Translations under genes and position numbers: made by a program | Shown: positions 32,485-42,927 of the stretch, piece by piece | Position numbering within the stretch: the stretch's first letter is position 1 | How the letters are laid out: the number at the start of each line of letters is the position of its first letter | Source: Astropecten irregularis | Lineage: Eukaryota > Echinodermata > Asteroidea > Paxillosida > Astropectinidae | Reading direction: 5' to 3' | NCBI GenBank assembly: GCA_963971285.1 | Contig: OZ020248.1 | Coordinates: 15,686,001-15,750,000, forward strand | DNA length: 64,000 bases | Notes under the pieces: generated by a model | The model's input: the letters and a program-made list of their open reading frames with translations, nothing else | Database searches by the model: none | What the model was told of the DNA's origin: nothing

Positions 32485-32805
32485 AGGTACAGTACAGGAT
32501 TGGTAATATGCCCAAATAGAAATGTTCACAGATTTAAGTATAATTTTAGGATGTAAAGACGGTGCTGGTAGACGGAAACATACTGTTACGTACAAATTAC
32601 AATGCTTCTGGCTGAAATGCTGTATTTATCCAGAAATTAGTATAAAAACAGGGGGGAGATCAAAACTCCTGTGAATAGATTTGAAAATACCATGCGATTG
32701 ATATGAGCTGAAAGTTTCACTTGGTTTTTTTTCATGACAAATCAAATTATGAACAGGCTGCAGCTGTTCTGTCACATTTACCAATCCTGTATCATGCCTT
32801 TAAAG
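32485..32805. mobile_element. TTAA MITE relative (family B)
   Basis: It runs AGGTACAGTACAGGATTGGT to ACCAATCCTGTATCATGCCT (inverse), with TTTATCCAGAAATTAGT inside; close to the copy at 14177. Confidence 0.65.
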
Positions 32806-33128
32806 CTGTGTTTCAAGCCTGGGGCCGCAAGGTATATAAATTTCACAGTGAACATGGTGGAAATCCACAGGAAACCAATATAGGACACCATCGTTTTTCC
32901 AGACTGTAGTGTCTACTCATGATGTCATTGACATTTATACATGTATACAGTGATCAGCACGCAATGCAAGGCATACGTACAGTATGCACAATTGTAATCT
33001 CCATTTTAACATGCGACTCATATCTACACACATGCTGGTCAATGGTCTCATTTTAGATCAAGAATATATCACACAGCTCAATATAATCTCTATATCATAT
33101 GCAACTCATATCTAATATAAGACATTTA

Positions 33129-33440
33129 TCAGTTAGAATTGATTTATTCATGGAGGAGATATAATAAAGCAAAGAATGTATTGCCCTTCAACCACGTAGA
33201 TAAGCACTTCACTATAAGTGACTTTTGAGCACACATGAAAAAATCATGCGCTGGCTTAGGTGGGATTCGAACCCACGACCTCCTGCTTAATAGTGCAGAT
33301 GACATACCTGCTAGGCCACCAAGCTAGCTGGGGTCAGCAGAGTGAATCAAATCCCTCATCGGCAGGGCACCGTAATTAATCAGTTATAATTGATTCATTC
33401 GTGGAGGAGATAATGCAAACAATTTATTGCCCTGATCTCC
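33129..33440 (-). mobile_element. tRNA-derived SINE (S2), copy 2, with duplicated flank
   Basis: The tRNA-like part at 33247-33330 contains the minus-strand box B-like GGTTCGAATCCCACC. About 60 bases (TCAGTTAGAATTGATTTATT, GGAGGAGATATAATA) before it recur at 33381-33440 (TCAGTTATAATTGATTCATT). This suggests a tandem of about 250-bp monomers or an insertion into its own kind. Confidence 0.55.
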
Positions 33441-33832
33441 CCTCGACGTGGCCGCCCACATTCACTACACACAGATCACAAATAAGATTACCACAACTGT
33501 CACTCATTTGTAATGGTAGCAAAATGGACTTTTCAAGACAATCAGTAAATTGCTTGGTGTTCCATGAATGGATGGCATTGAAATTTGTTCAGAATTTACC
33601 CAATGAAATAGACTAAAAATAAAATAGCTGAAAACATACAATTTTTTCATAGTTTTTTTGGGGACACACTGTAGAGAAAAATATCTTCGGCAATCTGTGG
33701 AAATTGTCGTTTTTTATCAGAAAGCAGACATCTTTTGCTACTGACTGAGCACGTGCCCAACCATTATGAGCATGCATGTGTTGCTACATGTATAGTGAAA
33801 CTGACCAACTACTGCCGGGCATTGCAGACTGG

Positions 33833-34085
33833 TTTAAAGGTAGTATCATACTTTGGTAATAGACCAAAACAGAAATGTTCACAGATTGACCTATAACTTA
33901 CAGGGTATGAAGATGATGGTGGTCAGGTGGTAGAAACATACCGTTAAAAATTGTTCCGCCTGAAATGGTGTATTTATCCAGAAATTAGTCAAACAACAAC
34001 CAAAAATCTTTTTGACCTTTTAAAAGATCAAAAATAAAAGAGAAAACACTTAAGAAATACTGTGGCCGTATGATACTACCTTCAA
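33833..34085. mobile_element. TTAA MITE (family A), internally deleted
   Basis: It starts TTTAAAGGTAGTATCATACT and ends CGTATGATACTACCTTCAA. The block GTGGGCACCGTATGGGACTG and its neighbours are missing. Confidence 0.7.
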
Positions 34086-34311
34086 TACACACTGTACTAT
34101 ACTGATCCCGCCCGCATGTTGAGTAATGCTTTCAGAAAACCCTGTTTGTTTTACACTGTCATGTAGTTTAATTCCCTGAAAGTAAATGCCCTGATGAAAT
34201 TTAATGCACCAAAATAAAACTTAGAATAATGTACGTATATGTAAAAGCTCAGTGTGTTTTCAAGTTTTGCACATTGTGCTGCAGTTAACAAACCCAAAGC
34301 AAGTTGAGAGT

Positions 34312-34443
34312 AAGGCCGTGTCCAAAAATCTCTGGCTGTGACCGCAAAAAACACACTGTACACAAGTCTATGGAAACAGCTGCAGTCTACTGTCATAGGG
34401 GCGTGTGCAATATGCAGCTGCAGCCAGATATTTTGGACACTGC
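34312..34443. mobile_element. Short MITE, GGCCGTGTCCAAAAAT ends
   Basis: The left end GGCCGTGTCCAAAAATCTCT is the inverse of the right end CAGATATTTTGGACACTGCC. The middle has CAGCTGCAGTC and its inverse. Confidence 0.6.
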
Positions 34444-34563
34444 CTTAGTTTGAATAATTACATATAAATATGTCTGGTACCCTGAATTAATTGAGCAAAC
34501 ATTAATGCACATCCAACATAAGTATTTAACAGACTATTAACACTGCACATTGCTTCATGATCT

Positions 34564-34742
34564 GGGGCCAATTTCACGGTGCTGCTTAGCACAAGAATTT
34601 GCTAAGCATGACATTTCTGTCTTAATGAAAACAGAGTTAACAACCAAATTTCCATGTGTTGTGTATCGCTTGTGATTAATTCTTTGGCTGTAGTTCGCTT
34701 TTGAACTGATGAATATCAAATGGAATTTTTGAAAATGGCCCA
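34564..34742. mobile_element. Hairpin MITE (family C), variant
   Basis: It runs GGGGCCAATTTCACGGTGCT to GAAAATGGCCC and shares CAACCAAATTTCCATGTGTT with 2134-2373. Confidence 0.65.
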
Positions 34743-34824
34743 TGATTTGTTACACAGGATAATAATAATAAGAGCATTTATAATGCACATAAAGAAAGTG
34801 TCATAAGGCGCAGATTATTATGGT

Positions 34825-35435
34825 AAATAAAATGTATGCCAGCCAAAACTCCTTGTGAATGTTATGCTCAGCAAACAATGGCCGAATTCAAGTCAAAAGC
34901 AGTAAACATCACATGAAAGTTTGGATGGTAATCATATTAAATCAATTCAAGGAAGACTTTTCATGCTTAACCCCTTCAGCCCGGGATTATTTTCAGCCCT
35001 GCTTGTTCCGACCTCATTATCAGCCACCGGCCACAATGAGGTCAGCTGGCCCGGCTTTGTGTGCGGGGTGCTCGGCGTAAACAATGCAGGCACGCATTGG
35101 TTGAATAGCACCGCACAAAAGATCACATTCAAGGCGCACTCTAATCCGTTCACGCCCAGATGTTCGGAACTCAGAGATTGCCGTTCTCTCGAAAATGCAG
35201 ATCTTTTCAAATGCAAATTATGGGGGTGAATGTACCACAATGAGCGTATCTTTGTAGACAATAAAGGTTCCCAGAACCTCTTGTTCCAGACAGTACCCCC
35301 ATTCAATGCATTTCAATGGAAATAACAAAGCAATCATGAATATTCTCAGGCCATGACGGGGACTGCTATGGATGTCCTCCGGGCTGAAGGGGTTAAGCAA
35401 ATTTTGTGCATAAGCAGCTCTATGAAATTGACCCC
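34825..35435. mobile_element. Hairpin MITE (family C) interrupted by a piggyBac-like MITE
   Basis: Parts at about 34825-34970 and 35393-35435 belong to one family C copy (GCCAGCCAAAACTCCTTGTG; AGCAGCTCTATGAAATTGAC). The element at 34971-35392 splits it. The left terminus is eroded. Confidence 0.7.
34971..35392. mobile_element. piggyBac-like MITE with exact TTAA duplication
   Basis: TTAA at 34967-34970 and 35393-35396 flanks exact 14-bp inverted ends (CCCCTTCAGCCCGG). TTAA targets and CCC-starting ends are typical of piggyBac. At 422 bp with no transposase frame, it is non-autonomous. The frames readable inside are not supported as genes. Confidence 0.8.
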
Positions 35436-35579
35436 TGGTCATTGGACATCAACCCATCAATGCCAGCAGACATTGGTTCCATCAAGAGGGTTGATAGCAA
35501 CAATACATTTAAGTCAATAGAATTTTAACTTCTCATGTTGGAATCAAGCCAAAAATACACATACAAATTTACATAATAG

Positions 35580-35750
35580 AATAGGGCTCCGCGCTTGTGA
35601 CGTCACATTCAGAAGTTCGGACAAACAAGTCGCACGCTGCCCCATTAACTTACACGTAAACGTTGTGATGTTTGTCTGAACATCTGGGCAACTATAGCTG
35701 TCGATAACAAAGGGCGTATTCTATCAACAGCTCGAGCGCGGAGCTCTATT
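35580..35750. mobile_element. Short MITE (family F)
   Basis: Ends AATAGGGCTCCGCGCTTGTG and CGAGCGCGGAGCTCTATT are inverse to each other. The interior has GACGTCAC and TGTTTGTCTGA. Confidence 0.65.
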
Positions 35751-35759
35751 ATGGGAATG

Positions 35760-36430
35760 TAAGCATTGTTTTTACCTTTTTTTCCTTTTTCTTTTTGAAG
35801 ACACAAATGCTCAGCAAATAATGGCCTATTGTACATCAACTGTTTGAGAATCTTCCAGATGTGATGTCACCGGGTTTAGAAAATCATAAACTCAGACCAA
35901 GCAAAAAATATCTAGGCATCAATTTTCTGATACAGTTCAAAGATTTGATATTGAGCTTATTTTGTGCCATTTTCATGGAACTTGCTGAACAAAGCACTAC
36001 TGCAAGAAATATGCTAACTTCCAAGCAGACTTAGCAGAGCTTGTTGCTAGGGAATGAAAGATGACTAATTTTAAATCTGTGACAACTGTGCAAATGCTCA
36101 AATTAAAACGGTACATTTCAGTAAAAAAAAAATTTTTTGCACAAAAATTTTGGAGAAAAAACCCAGCACTATAGAATCATGCTCAGTTTGGATCCAGCTC
36201 ACATAGCAATGGATCGCATGAAATATTAGCTGGTTGTCTTTGAGTTTGCATTTGTTACTCAATAAATTTGGCAAATATTACAGTAGGTGTGTTCTATGCA
36301 CACCTCCCCCTTTTCCCACACTACAGTGCAAGCAAATTCAACACTGATACATTGCATTGGTTATAAAGGTCCTGTTTCAATATATCACAACTAAGTGAAC
36401 TGAACTTGGGGGCAAAAAAAATGATTAGGT
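35760..36430. other. AT-rich intergenic stretch, nothing recognised
   Basis: No frame, RNA gene or clear element ends were seen. Confidence 0.5.
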
Positions 36431-36439
36431 GATCAAAAT

Positions 36440-36720
36440 CAAGCAATATCCGTCAGAAAATCATCAACGGGTTCTGGCTCCCCACTATCTGGCACCACGT
36501 CCATTGCCCTGCAGCAGATAGAACCATTGCAGGACACCGAAGCTTCATGCCACCAGCCAACCGCAGAGTGACCCATACGGCGTTCGCATGCCAGCACGGT
36601 GTACACAGACGCGGACCAACAAGATAAAACAGGGACCGCACCGCAGCACCCAGTTCTTCAGTCTTTGCCTGACAAAGGCTAGCAGTTCCAGCAGCCCAAA
36701 CGTCGCTGAGCAACACGACA
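36440..36720. other. GC-richer island of unknown nature downstream of the sulfotransferase gene
   Basis: Base composition is visibly richer in G and C than the AT-rich flanks. A minus-strand frame ends in the acidic DSGEPEPVDDFLTDIA, another (36453-36716) has CQAKTEELGAAVRSLFYLVG. Neither is recognised. It could be an exon of an unknown gene or a fragment of a mobile element. Confidence 0.3.
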
Positions 36721-36746
36721 TCGCCTGACTTTGATTACCTTTTCCT

Positions 36747-36752
36747 TTTATT
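36747..36752 (-). terminator. Polyadenylation signal candidate for the sulfotransferase gene
   Basis: AATAAA on the minus strand, about 530 bp after the stop codon. It lies past the MITE at 36886, so this 3' end is uncertain. Confidence 0.3.
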
Positions 36753-36885
36753 TGTAACTACCCTGATTTGCCTGTTTAAGAAGATTTAAGTTTATAATGA
36801 AGAAACTAATATTTGGCCCGATTGAATACATGTAATGCAAAATTTGGCACACGCACAGCTAGCACACTTACACGTAGCTAAGTGT

Positions 36886-37066
36886 ATAGAGGTTATTCAC
36901 CGCCGTCAATAAAATAACGTGATTGGCCGTCAAGCTTTTCTATGATGTCTATGTTGTCCCGTAGGACACTGTACGTTGTGTGTGCACTGAAGCGTATTGT
37001 TTCGCGTGTGCAATCATTGTGCTTGACGGCCAATGACGTCACGTGAATAACATCTATACATACATT
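36886..37066. mobile_element. Foldback MITE, TATAGAGGTTATTCAC ends
   Basis: The left end TATAGAGGTTATTCACCGCC and ACGTGATTGGCCGTCAAGC are mirrored by GCTTGACGGCCAATGACGTC and GTGAATAACATCTATA. It lies in the likely 3' UTR or flank of the sulfotransferase gene. Confidence 0.65.
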
Positions 37067-37282
37067 ATACATCAGTATAGTATATATTATAATATAGAAA
37101 TCTCTAGTACATAAAAAGGATTTAAAAACTGGAACTACATAAATGTACTTAAAAGGAAAACTATGGCTAGAATTATAATACCATTTAAGATTCTAGCCAT
37201 TTTAAAAGATTTATCGGTAATGCACAGATTTACAAGCAAGCTGATTGTAGGGAGTAAAATGTATACGTAAAAGAAAAAAAAG

Positions 37283-38695
37283 CTAGAGATTTGTCCATGA
37301 GAACTTCATTTGCGCAAGTTTTTCAAATTCTTGATTGTAGGGCCGGTAAAACTCCCTCAGTTTTTGAATGATCGCTGGGCTGGGCTCGGCCTTTGGAAGA
37401 AAGCCTGGAGTACTTTTGGCTGGGCACGGCCTGGGCTTGACGTACATACAAGGAGCATGGATTTCAGTGTTGTAATAGAACATGCTTTTCTTGTAAAATG
37501 GCTTCAGGCCCAGGAACCGTTCAATGTTTTTCATTTCAGAGTAGATGTCTTTGTTCACCAGCTCATCGCTCAGAATGTAGAACCGATCACGAGGGAAGAC
37601 TGTCAGCCAGTTACTGAAGTGTTTGGAGTAGATGCTCGTCTTGACTATATCATTGGAGGCATTCACTTGGCCACTTGCATCAAGCACTAAATTTTGAAAT
37701 ATTTTTCCTTGGGTAGCCGACGTCTCCTGGGCTGCCTCTGCTTTAACTGCGGTCTTATCTTGTCTGCCTCGACGCATCTTCAATTCAGCTTCATGCCGGA
37801 ACTCAGACCTGGCCCGCTCCACGGGATCACGGACGCAAAGGATGAACTTCACATTCTCCGGAAGATCTTTCAGGACGTGTAGGGGTGCATCAGGTGTGAC
37901 AAAGTAACGCGGTGTCTTCTCAAAGCTAAGTTGATCGGCTTTTGAGAATCCCATCCGTGACCGGTAGTACTCGATGCCCTTGTCATAGTTCCAGTCAAAG
38001 TAGTGGACTTCATTTCCAATTGAGTGCACAATTTGCGGGTGTTGCGAGATGAAGAATCCAAAGGCATTTGTGCCGCTCTTTTTGACGCCGATGTTAATGA
38101 TGGTGGGAAGGCGTTGCTCATAGCCCAGACTCTCCATGCTGTCGATAAACACAGACCACTTCTTTTGGGCTGTCATGGGTGGCCACCTGGGGTTCTTAAC
38201 CACTTTGCTCTTAACCAGGTTATTCTTCACTGCGACTGATCTGTACAGATCATCTGGCAACTTACTAATGACCTTCTGCAGAATCATCTCGGCCCTTGGG
38301 TCCCTGACCTTCACAAGGTATTGATATTTAGAAGCAGGCTTAATTACTGGAGGCTGCAGTGTCACCTGTAGGGATTTTACCACAGTATTTTTAATACCAT
38401 AATCATGTTCATTAACAATGGTTAGGTTTTCACCAATGATTGCCTTACTTTCATCATACAAGTCCAGATCTTCTTCGGATGGAAGATCTTGAGGTACAGT
38501 GACGTTCCTCCTCTCAGGTCTGGTATCCTGCCTTCTCAATCCTTTGTTTAAATGCTGTTGCAGGCTCAGGTACCCTCCTTCTCTCCCAATGACATTCCTT
38601 GTGTTTAGCTGAGTCGTCAGAATGCAGCCCATGGTGAAGGATAGCAGGCACATGAATGCCACCATTGCCTTCTTTTTCAAGGAGACGTACGACAT
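37283..38695 (-). CDS. Heparan sulfate glucosamine 3-O-sulfotransferase-like enzyme
   Basis: Golgi enzymes of this family move sulfate from PAPS to glucosamine 3-OH of heparan sulfate. The 470-residue frame has a short basic tail (SLKKK), one membrane span at residues 10-28 (type II anchor), a stem to about 195 with Asn glycosylation sites, then the sulfotransferase domain. Visible motifs: 5'-PAPS loop GVKKSGTNA (203-211), the catalytic-Glu motif NEVHYFDW (228-235, Glu229), EKTPRYFVT, 3'-phosphate site CVRDPVERARSE (287-298), and near the end two cysteines in CMYVKPRPCPAKSTPGF matching the family disulfide loop. It is longer than HS3ST1, and an insert of charged residues follows the CVRDP motif. 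Some usual residues differ (SGT for GGT, SEF for SDY). The coding part is one exon; a non-coding 5' exon is possible since TACAGCAGTCAGG precedes the ATG. Subtype is not assigned. Confidence 0.85.
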   Translation of the reverse strand: MSYVSLKKKAMVAFMCLLSFTMGCILTTQLNTRNVIGREGGYLSLQQHLNKGLRRQDTRPERRNVTVPQDLPSEEDLDLYDESKAIIGENLTIVNEHDYGIKNTVVKSLQVTLQPPVIKPASKYQYLVKVRDPRAEMILQKVISKLPDDLYRSVAVKNNLVKSKVVKNPRWPPMTAQKKWSVFIDSMESLGYEQRLPTIINIGVKKSGTNAFGFFISQHPQIVHSIGNEVHYFDWNYDKGIEYYRSRMGFSKADQLSFEKTPRYFVTPDAPLHVLKDLPENVKFILCVRDPVERARSEFRHEAELKMRRGRQDKTAVKAEAAQETSATQGKIFQNLVLDASGQVNASNDIVKTSIYSKHFSNWLTVFPRDRFYILSDELVNKDIYSEMKNIERFLGLKPFYKKSMFYYNTEIHAPCMYVKPRPCPAKSTPGFLPKAEPSPAIIQKLREFYRPYNQEFEKLAQMKFSWTNL

Positions 38696-38858
38696 CCTGA
38701 CTGCTGTATGCGTTGCGTCAACAGGCTTGGACTAGACTAACTGCCGGATCAGTTCCACTATTGAAAGATATAATACAAACATGTCCGATCAATAACCCAG
38801 TATTAAATCGACATATGACACCAACTGCATGATCAAAATAAAATAATACCATGACAAG

Positions 38859-39309
38859 TAGGCTTGGGCGATTCCACCATTATCAGAATCGATTCCGATT
38901 CCAGGCTAGAATTGCAATTCCACTTGGAATCGATTCCAATTTTCGCCGGCAAAAATAACATTGAAATAATGGCAAACTTCGGGAGGTGACGTGCAAAGTT
39001 CATATCGAAACAGCACTATTTGTGGTTTTGCAAAAACCCAAGACAAAATGCAGACAGTGCCACATGCGGTTAAGTTCTACGATGCTTAAAACTCAGCCAG
39101 GCTTTATTTCTTTGAGGAATGTCAGAATCGTTTCAGTGGCTTCAACGATCCCACAACCCAAGAATGGCTCAGTGCCTTTTGCAATAGAAACTCAAAACTC
39201 AAAATCGATCAATTCACAGAATCCATTCCTCAACAAAGTGGAATCGTGATTCCGATTCCAAATTTGGAATCGATTCTCATCGATTCCAACATGGAATCGC
39301 CCAAGCCTA
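38859..39309. mobile_element. hAT-type MITE with perfect 8-bp target duplication
   Basis: ATGACAAG at 38851-38858 and 39310-39317 flanks inverted ends TAGGCTTGGGCGATTCCA. An 8-bp duplication and TA/GG-type ends fit the hAT superfamily. The outer arms repeat GAATCGATTCC. A short frame inside has CRQCHMRL, a possible trace of a BED-type finger, but no transposase. It lies about 160 bp upstream of the sulfotransferase start codon. Confidence 0.85.
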
Positions 39310-39459
39310 ATGACAAGTGCATTTCATGGTAACCGACTGATATCTCAAAGTACAGTTCACCAAAAGAATAACTAGTCAACCTCGAAACCACCCCACTTCA
39401 CTGGGGAGTAGAAAAACTGTTAAATAGGTATATATTTTTTGATTGAGTATTTTGTTTTT

Positions 39460-39620
39460 CATTGAAAAAGTGAACAAAGAAAAATTAACTGGAATGGGAT
39501 TCGAACCAGCAACCTCCGGTTACCAGCATTCTTACCATACCAACTACGCTATCAAGCCCTACACGTATGTTGGTGGTGTCCGTAATAGTCAATTATTCAT
39601 TTGGCAGTCAAAAGCCATTG
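39460..39620 (-). mobile_element. tRNA-derived SINE (S1), copy 2
   Basis: The minus strand carries GGGCTTGATAGCGTAGTTGG and GGTTCGAATCCCATTCCAG, plus the shared head with TTGACTATTACGGACACCACC. It is more diverged than the copy at 30440. Confidence 0.6.
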
Positions 39621-40360
39621 TTCTCCCCAGATTAGTGCTGTGATTTTTATCCGGTTTTAGGTTAACCAACCAGGATTTAATTATCCAGTTACAAATTGTC
39701 ACTAACCGTTAACCAAAACTGAAAGGAAAAACAAAAGGGACAAACGTTTGGCTCATACTCAACTACCCAAAAAGTGTAAAGTGTAGAATTTCAGTCAGTT
39801 ATTTTGTAGTAGAAACACGCTTTTCACATACTGGATCTAAAACATTGTATACGTGCACTTTTAATACTTGATCTAAATGCTTGATCTAAAACATACATAG
39901 CTTTGCATGGTGACAATTCAATATATTGGTATGTGGATGTTGTCAAAAATTACTTCAATTTTGGGTTTTAAGGACTTGTTAAGTGAAAGTAATAATTTTG
40001 GAGGCTAGAAGGTAATTTAAGAACTAAAATAACCAATGTGTTTTGTGGTGTAGGTTGCCCCAAACTGCACTTAACCACAGTTTTGATTGGACAAAAAGTA
40101 CTTGCCGAGGCTGATTGCATGATGTTGTACACAGTACAGAATACACAGATCTGTATGACTAAACATTGACACTGACCCACAGTTTGACCTCTCACTATAC
40201 ATGGTCCTTCCTTCCTCCATACTCAATGGCACTAACACTACAGCCTGGCTGATGTACTATGAAATAACCAAGCAGCACGACCAGTAAAATGAGTAATGAC
40301 AATAGCCTATTAAAAATACATAGCTAGGCCTAATCACTACAGCAGCTACATGTATTATTT
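39620..40360. other. Intergenic stretch, nothing recognised
   Basis: Repeated short phrases (TTGATCTAAAACAT and relatives, 39833-39900) occur but no element ends or genes were found. Confidence 0.45.
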
Positions 40361-40363
40361 GTA

Positions 40364-40657
40364 ATGGAGGCCTCACAGCCAACTTACCAAGACGTTAAAA
40401 ATGGTCTTTGCCTTTGCTTCGATCAGTTGATCACTCCAGCTCCATTTTTAATCAAGAAGAGACTGGTTGGTGTAAACAGAATAAACAGACATGCCCAAGG
40501 CGGTTATCCTTATCTTCATGGAAGTACAGTCAGAAGCCGCGACTGGAGGAAAGAAATGGAAAGATTCGCTAAGATAATAACACCGCCACGTCTAACTAAC
40601 ATCTCGATTCTTCCCACTCTCCATATTCTTACTCAGTCATACGTCTGTGACCCCTAA
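40364..40657 (+). CDS. Candidate small protein or last exon, unrecognised
   Basis: A 97-codon frame with a fair start context (G at -3 and +4) and AATAAA 24 bp after its stop (40682). A good acceptor (ATCACTACAG) lies 26 bp before the ATG. The peptide is basic and has INRHAQGGYPYLHGSTVRSR and DWRKEMERFAKIITPPRLT, with no membrane span, signal peptide or repeat character. No family was recognised. It may be a chance frame. Confidence 0.3.
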   Translation: MEASQPTYQDVKNGLCLCFDQLITPAPFLIKKRLVGVNRINRHAQGGYPYLHGSTVRSRDWRKEMERFAKIITPPRLTNISILPTLHILTQSYVCDP

Positions 40658-41060
40658 AGCTCTGCCAATACCACAGACATAAATAAAACCATAGACTGAC
40701 AGCGCCCTATTCAAATGTATGGTGGGGTACCATCATTGCGACGGCACCAGACTATTGTCAAACTATGGGCAAAAAAGGTTACTTTTACGCACGATTGAAT
40801 AGAGAGGATTGATTCAAACAGGAAATTCTAGATGAAAACAAATTGATATCCACTTTAAACCCATTGGAGCATTTGGTTTAACTCACGTACCATTGCACAG
40901 TCATATCATGTTTCTCAAATAATGGAAAGATTGAATGAAAACTTCTGTTTGAAATTTCATCTTAATTTTATGAGAGGGAACTAGCACGAAACTACGTGCG
41001 CAACTGGCCTCTTTTGGAATCTTTGCGAGATTTCGAAATGAAATCAATGTTTACACCTAA

Positions 41061-41097
41061 TAATGTAGAAGAGGACACCGTGTCCCCTTCTACATTA
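41061..41097. repeat. Near-perfect 37-bp palindrome
   Basis: TAATGTAGAAGAGGACAC faces its inverse, one mismatch, across one base. The same half-sequence occurs at 15531. Confidence 0.75.
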
Positions 41098-41114
41098 TAA
41101 GCAAGGTATCGTCC

Positions 41115-41889
41115 GGTCATGTGTTTTCACCCGACATGTGTTTTCGCTCCCCAAATTCGACTCCCTTTTACCGCGAGATCGTGCGAGATTCTTTGTGATC
41201 AGTATCCCTAAAGTGATGACTACACTCAGGGCTATCTCCAACATTCAGGATGTTGAAAATAAAGTTTCCAGTCGTGAGTGATACTCAAAAGTTAAAAACT
41301 ATGTGTTTTTGGGTGTATATTACTAATGCATTTTAAGGCTAATGTTCAAACGTTTATAAAAGACACAATCTGTGGTCAAAAATTCCAAACTAAACTGTCG
41401 TCTGCTCAAGCAACTTTCATTCTTCCGATGTCAGATGGAAGGTCATGTGACCCTGTTGTGATCTGGGTTTTTATGGCGTGCCAACGAGACAAAAGTGTTA
41501 AAGTCTTTCTCAAATCGGAGTGACAGTGTTTTGTTTTTCTCCTTTAAATTTTAACTTTGATAAGCTGATGTATCCATGTTTAGGCCTCTCATAATGATGC
41601 CAGATATTATGAAAAATGCTGTGATAATATTTCGCATCAAGATAAACAATTAGATTTAATTTTATTTGCCTTTAAATATGTCATACATGATATTGTTGAT
41701 AAATTATCTATAATTCACAATCTTGGAATCAAGACTGTTTTAGAACCTTTTTAAAATAAACTCAATTAATCCAGTAAAAAGAATCAAGTCAGGACAATAT
41801 TCCAGCCATTTTTGAGTGACTTGGTGCGCCATAGCTACTCCGATGTCAATGAACTTTGCCACTCAGCCAAGGGGGTGAAAACACATGAC
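41115..41889. mobile_element. Possible ~775-bp element with GGTCATGTGTTTTCACCC ends
   Basis: GGTCATGTGTTTTCACCC at 41115 and GGGTGAAAACACATGAC at the right end are inverse. The interior is AT-rich, with no recognised frame. No target duplication is clear. Confidence 0.5.
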
Positions 41890-42084
41890 GTCGCGTTTAC
41901 ATAGCGGAATTGGTGTCCCTGTAAATGACGGACAATATTTTCAAAGAAAAGACTTGAACTTCAAGGATTTTTACAGATAATAATCTGGAAGTGTCCAGTT
42001 GAAAGGTGTGAGGAGTGATTTTTCTGATATTCCATTTCGTTTCCATTTTTGAGAAACTTTACTGTTATCGGAGCGAAAACCGAT

Positions 42085-42770
42085 AACTGCAGGATAAGTT
42101 TTGTGAAAAGAGGGCAGGGCTTTGATTTTTGAGGGAAATTATGGGGTAAAAACGGCAACAAAGATATGTAACATTTCACAGCCAATAGTCTGGTTTCCAC
42201 TCTGACATTTTGAAGCCTCTTTATCTGTTGGGTCTGGGCACACTAGACTAACCAGACCAGACAAAATGGCCTCACGCGATCAGACAAGCTGTTTCAAGTT
42301 TGCAAGAAGCGTGTAAGAGAATTGCATTTGTACACTTTTGCACAAATTTCTTCAATCTAACGTTAGGCTTTCTTTAATTAAGCCAAGGACATAGGCCTAC
42401 AATGAACCATGGAGAAACTGTCTTATTTCTCCATGAATGAACAATCCAATAATTTGAGCACGAACTGAACAGAACAAGAAGTTCTTCAAGAACTCGTTCT
42501 TTTCATCCACCATCATCGAGTGGAACCACCTGAGTGACACTGTTATCAACTCGCCATCATTGCATCAACAAACTCATACAAGAAGGCCATTGACAGACAG
42601 AACCCCCTCTCTCACTCACGTCACCCGATGCGTTTATGCCCAGAGCCGCGGTAATTACACAGTAAGCTACACTAACAAGTGTAGTGTAGCTGTAGGGCCC
42701 TCATTTATAATTTCAGATTCAGAAGCAATAATCAATGTGTTTTGGGGATCCCGTCTCATCACAATCCCCC
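42085..42770. mobile_element. Diverged family I element carrying a LINE fragment
   Basis: GAGGGAAATTATGGGGTAAA to CCTCACGCGATCAGACAAGC (42125-42290) matches 19135-19320, and the end TTTTGGGGATCCCGTCTCAT with CACAATCCCCC matches the 19.5-kb end. Between them lies sequence absent from the 19-kb copy, including the LINE tail at 42479. Confidence 0.5.
42479..42664 (+). mobile_element. LINE reverse-transcriptase C-terminal fragment
   Basis: The frame reads KFFKNSFFSSTIIEWNHLSD followed by TVINSPSL. NSFF..TI.EWN.L is the typical tail of LINE (CR1/L2/RTE-like) polyproteins, just before the stop. Only this end is present, as in 5'-truncated LINE insertions. Confidence 0.6.
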
Positions 42771-42927
42771 ATGTCAAAGATGAACAAGTGGTACTGAAAT
42801 GGTACTTACGTTTATTTTTGGGGTTGCGATTTCGACAAATTTGTCGCATGTCAGTTCGAACCATATGCAAAGATTTGTTGAAGACTGCGCACTCTGAAAA
42901 ACTCCTCACGCAAAATACAATGAGCCC

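Noticed and set aside
34921-35306. Overlapping frames at about 35.1 kb on both strands
   Set aside because: Fully inside the piggyBac-like MITE; no transposase or known domain.
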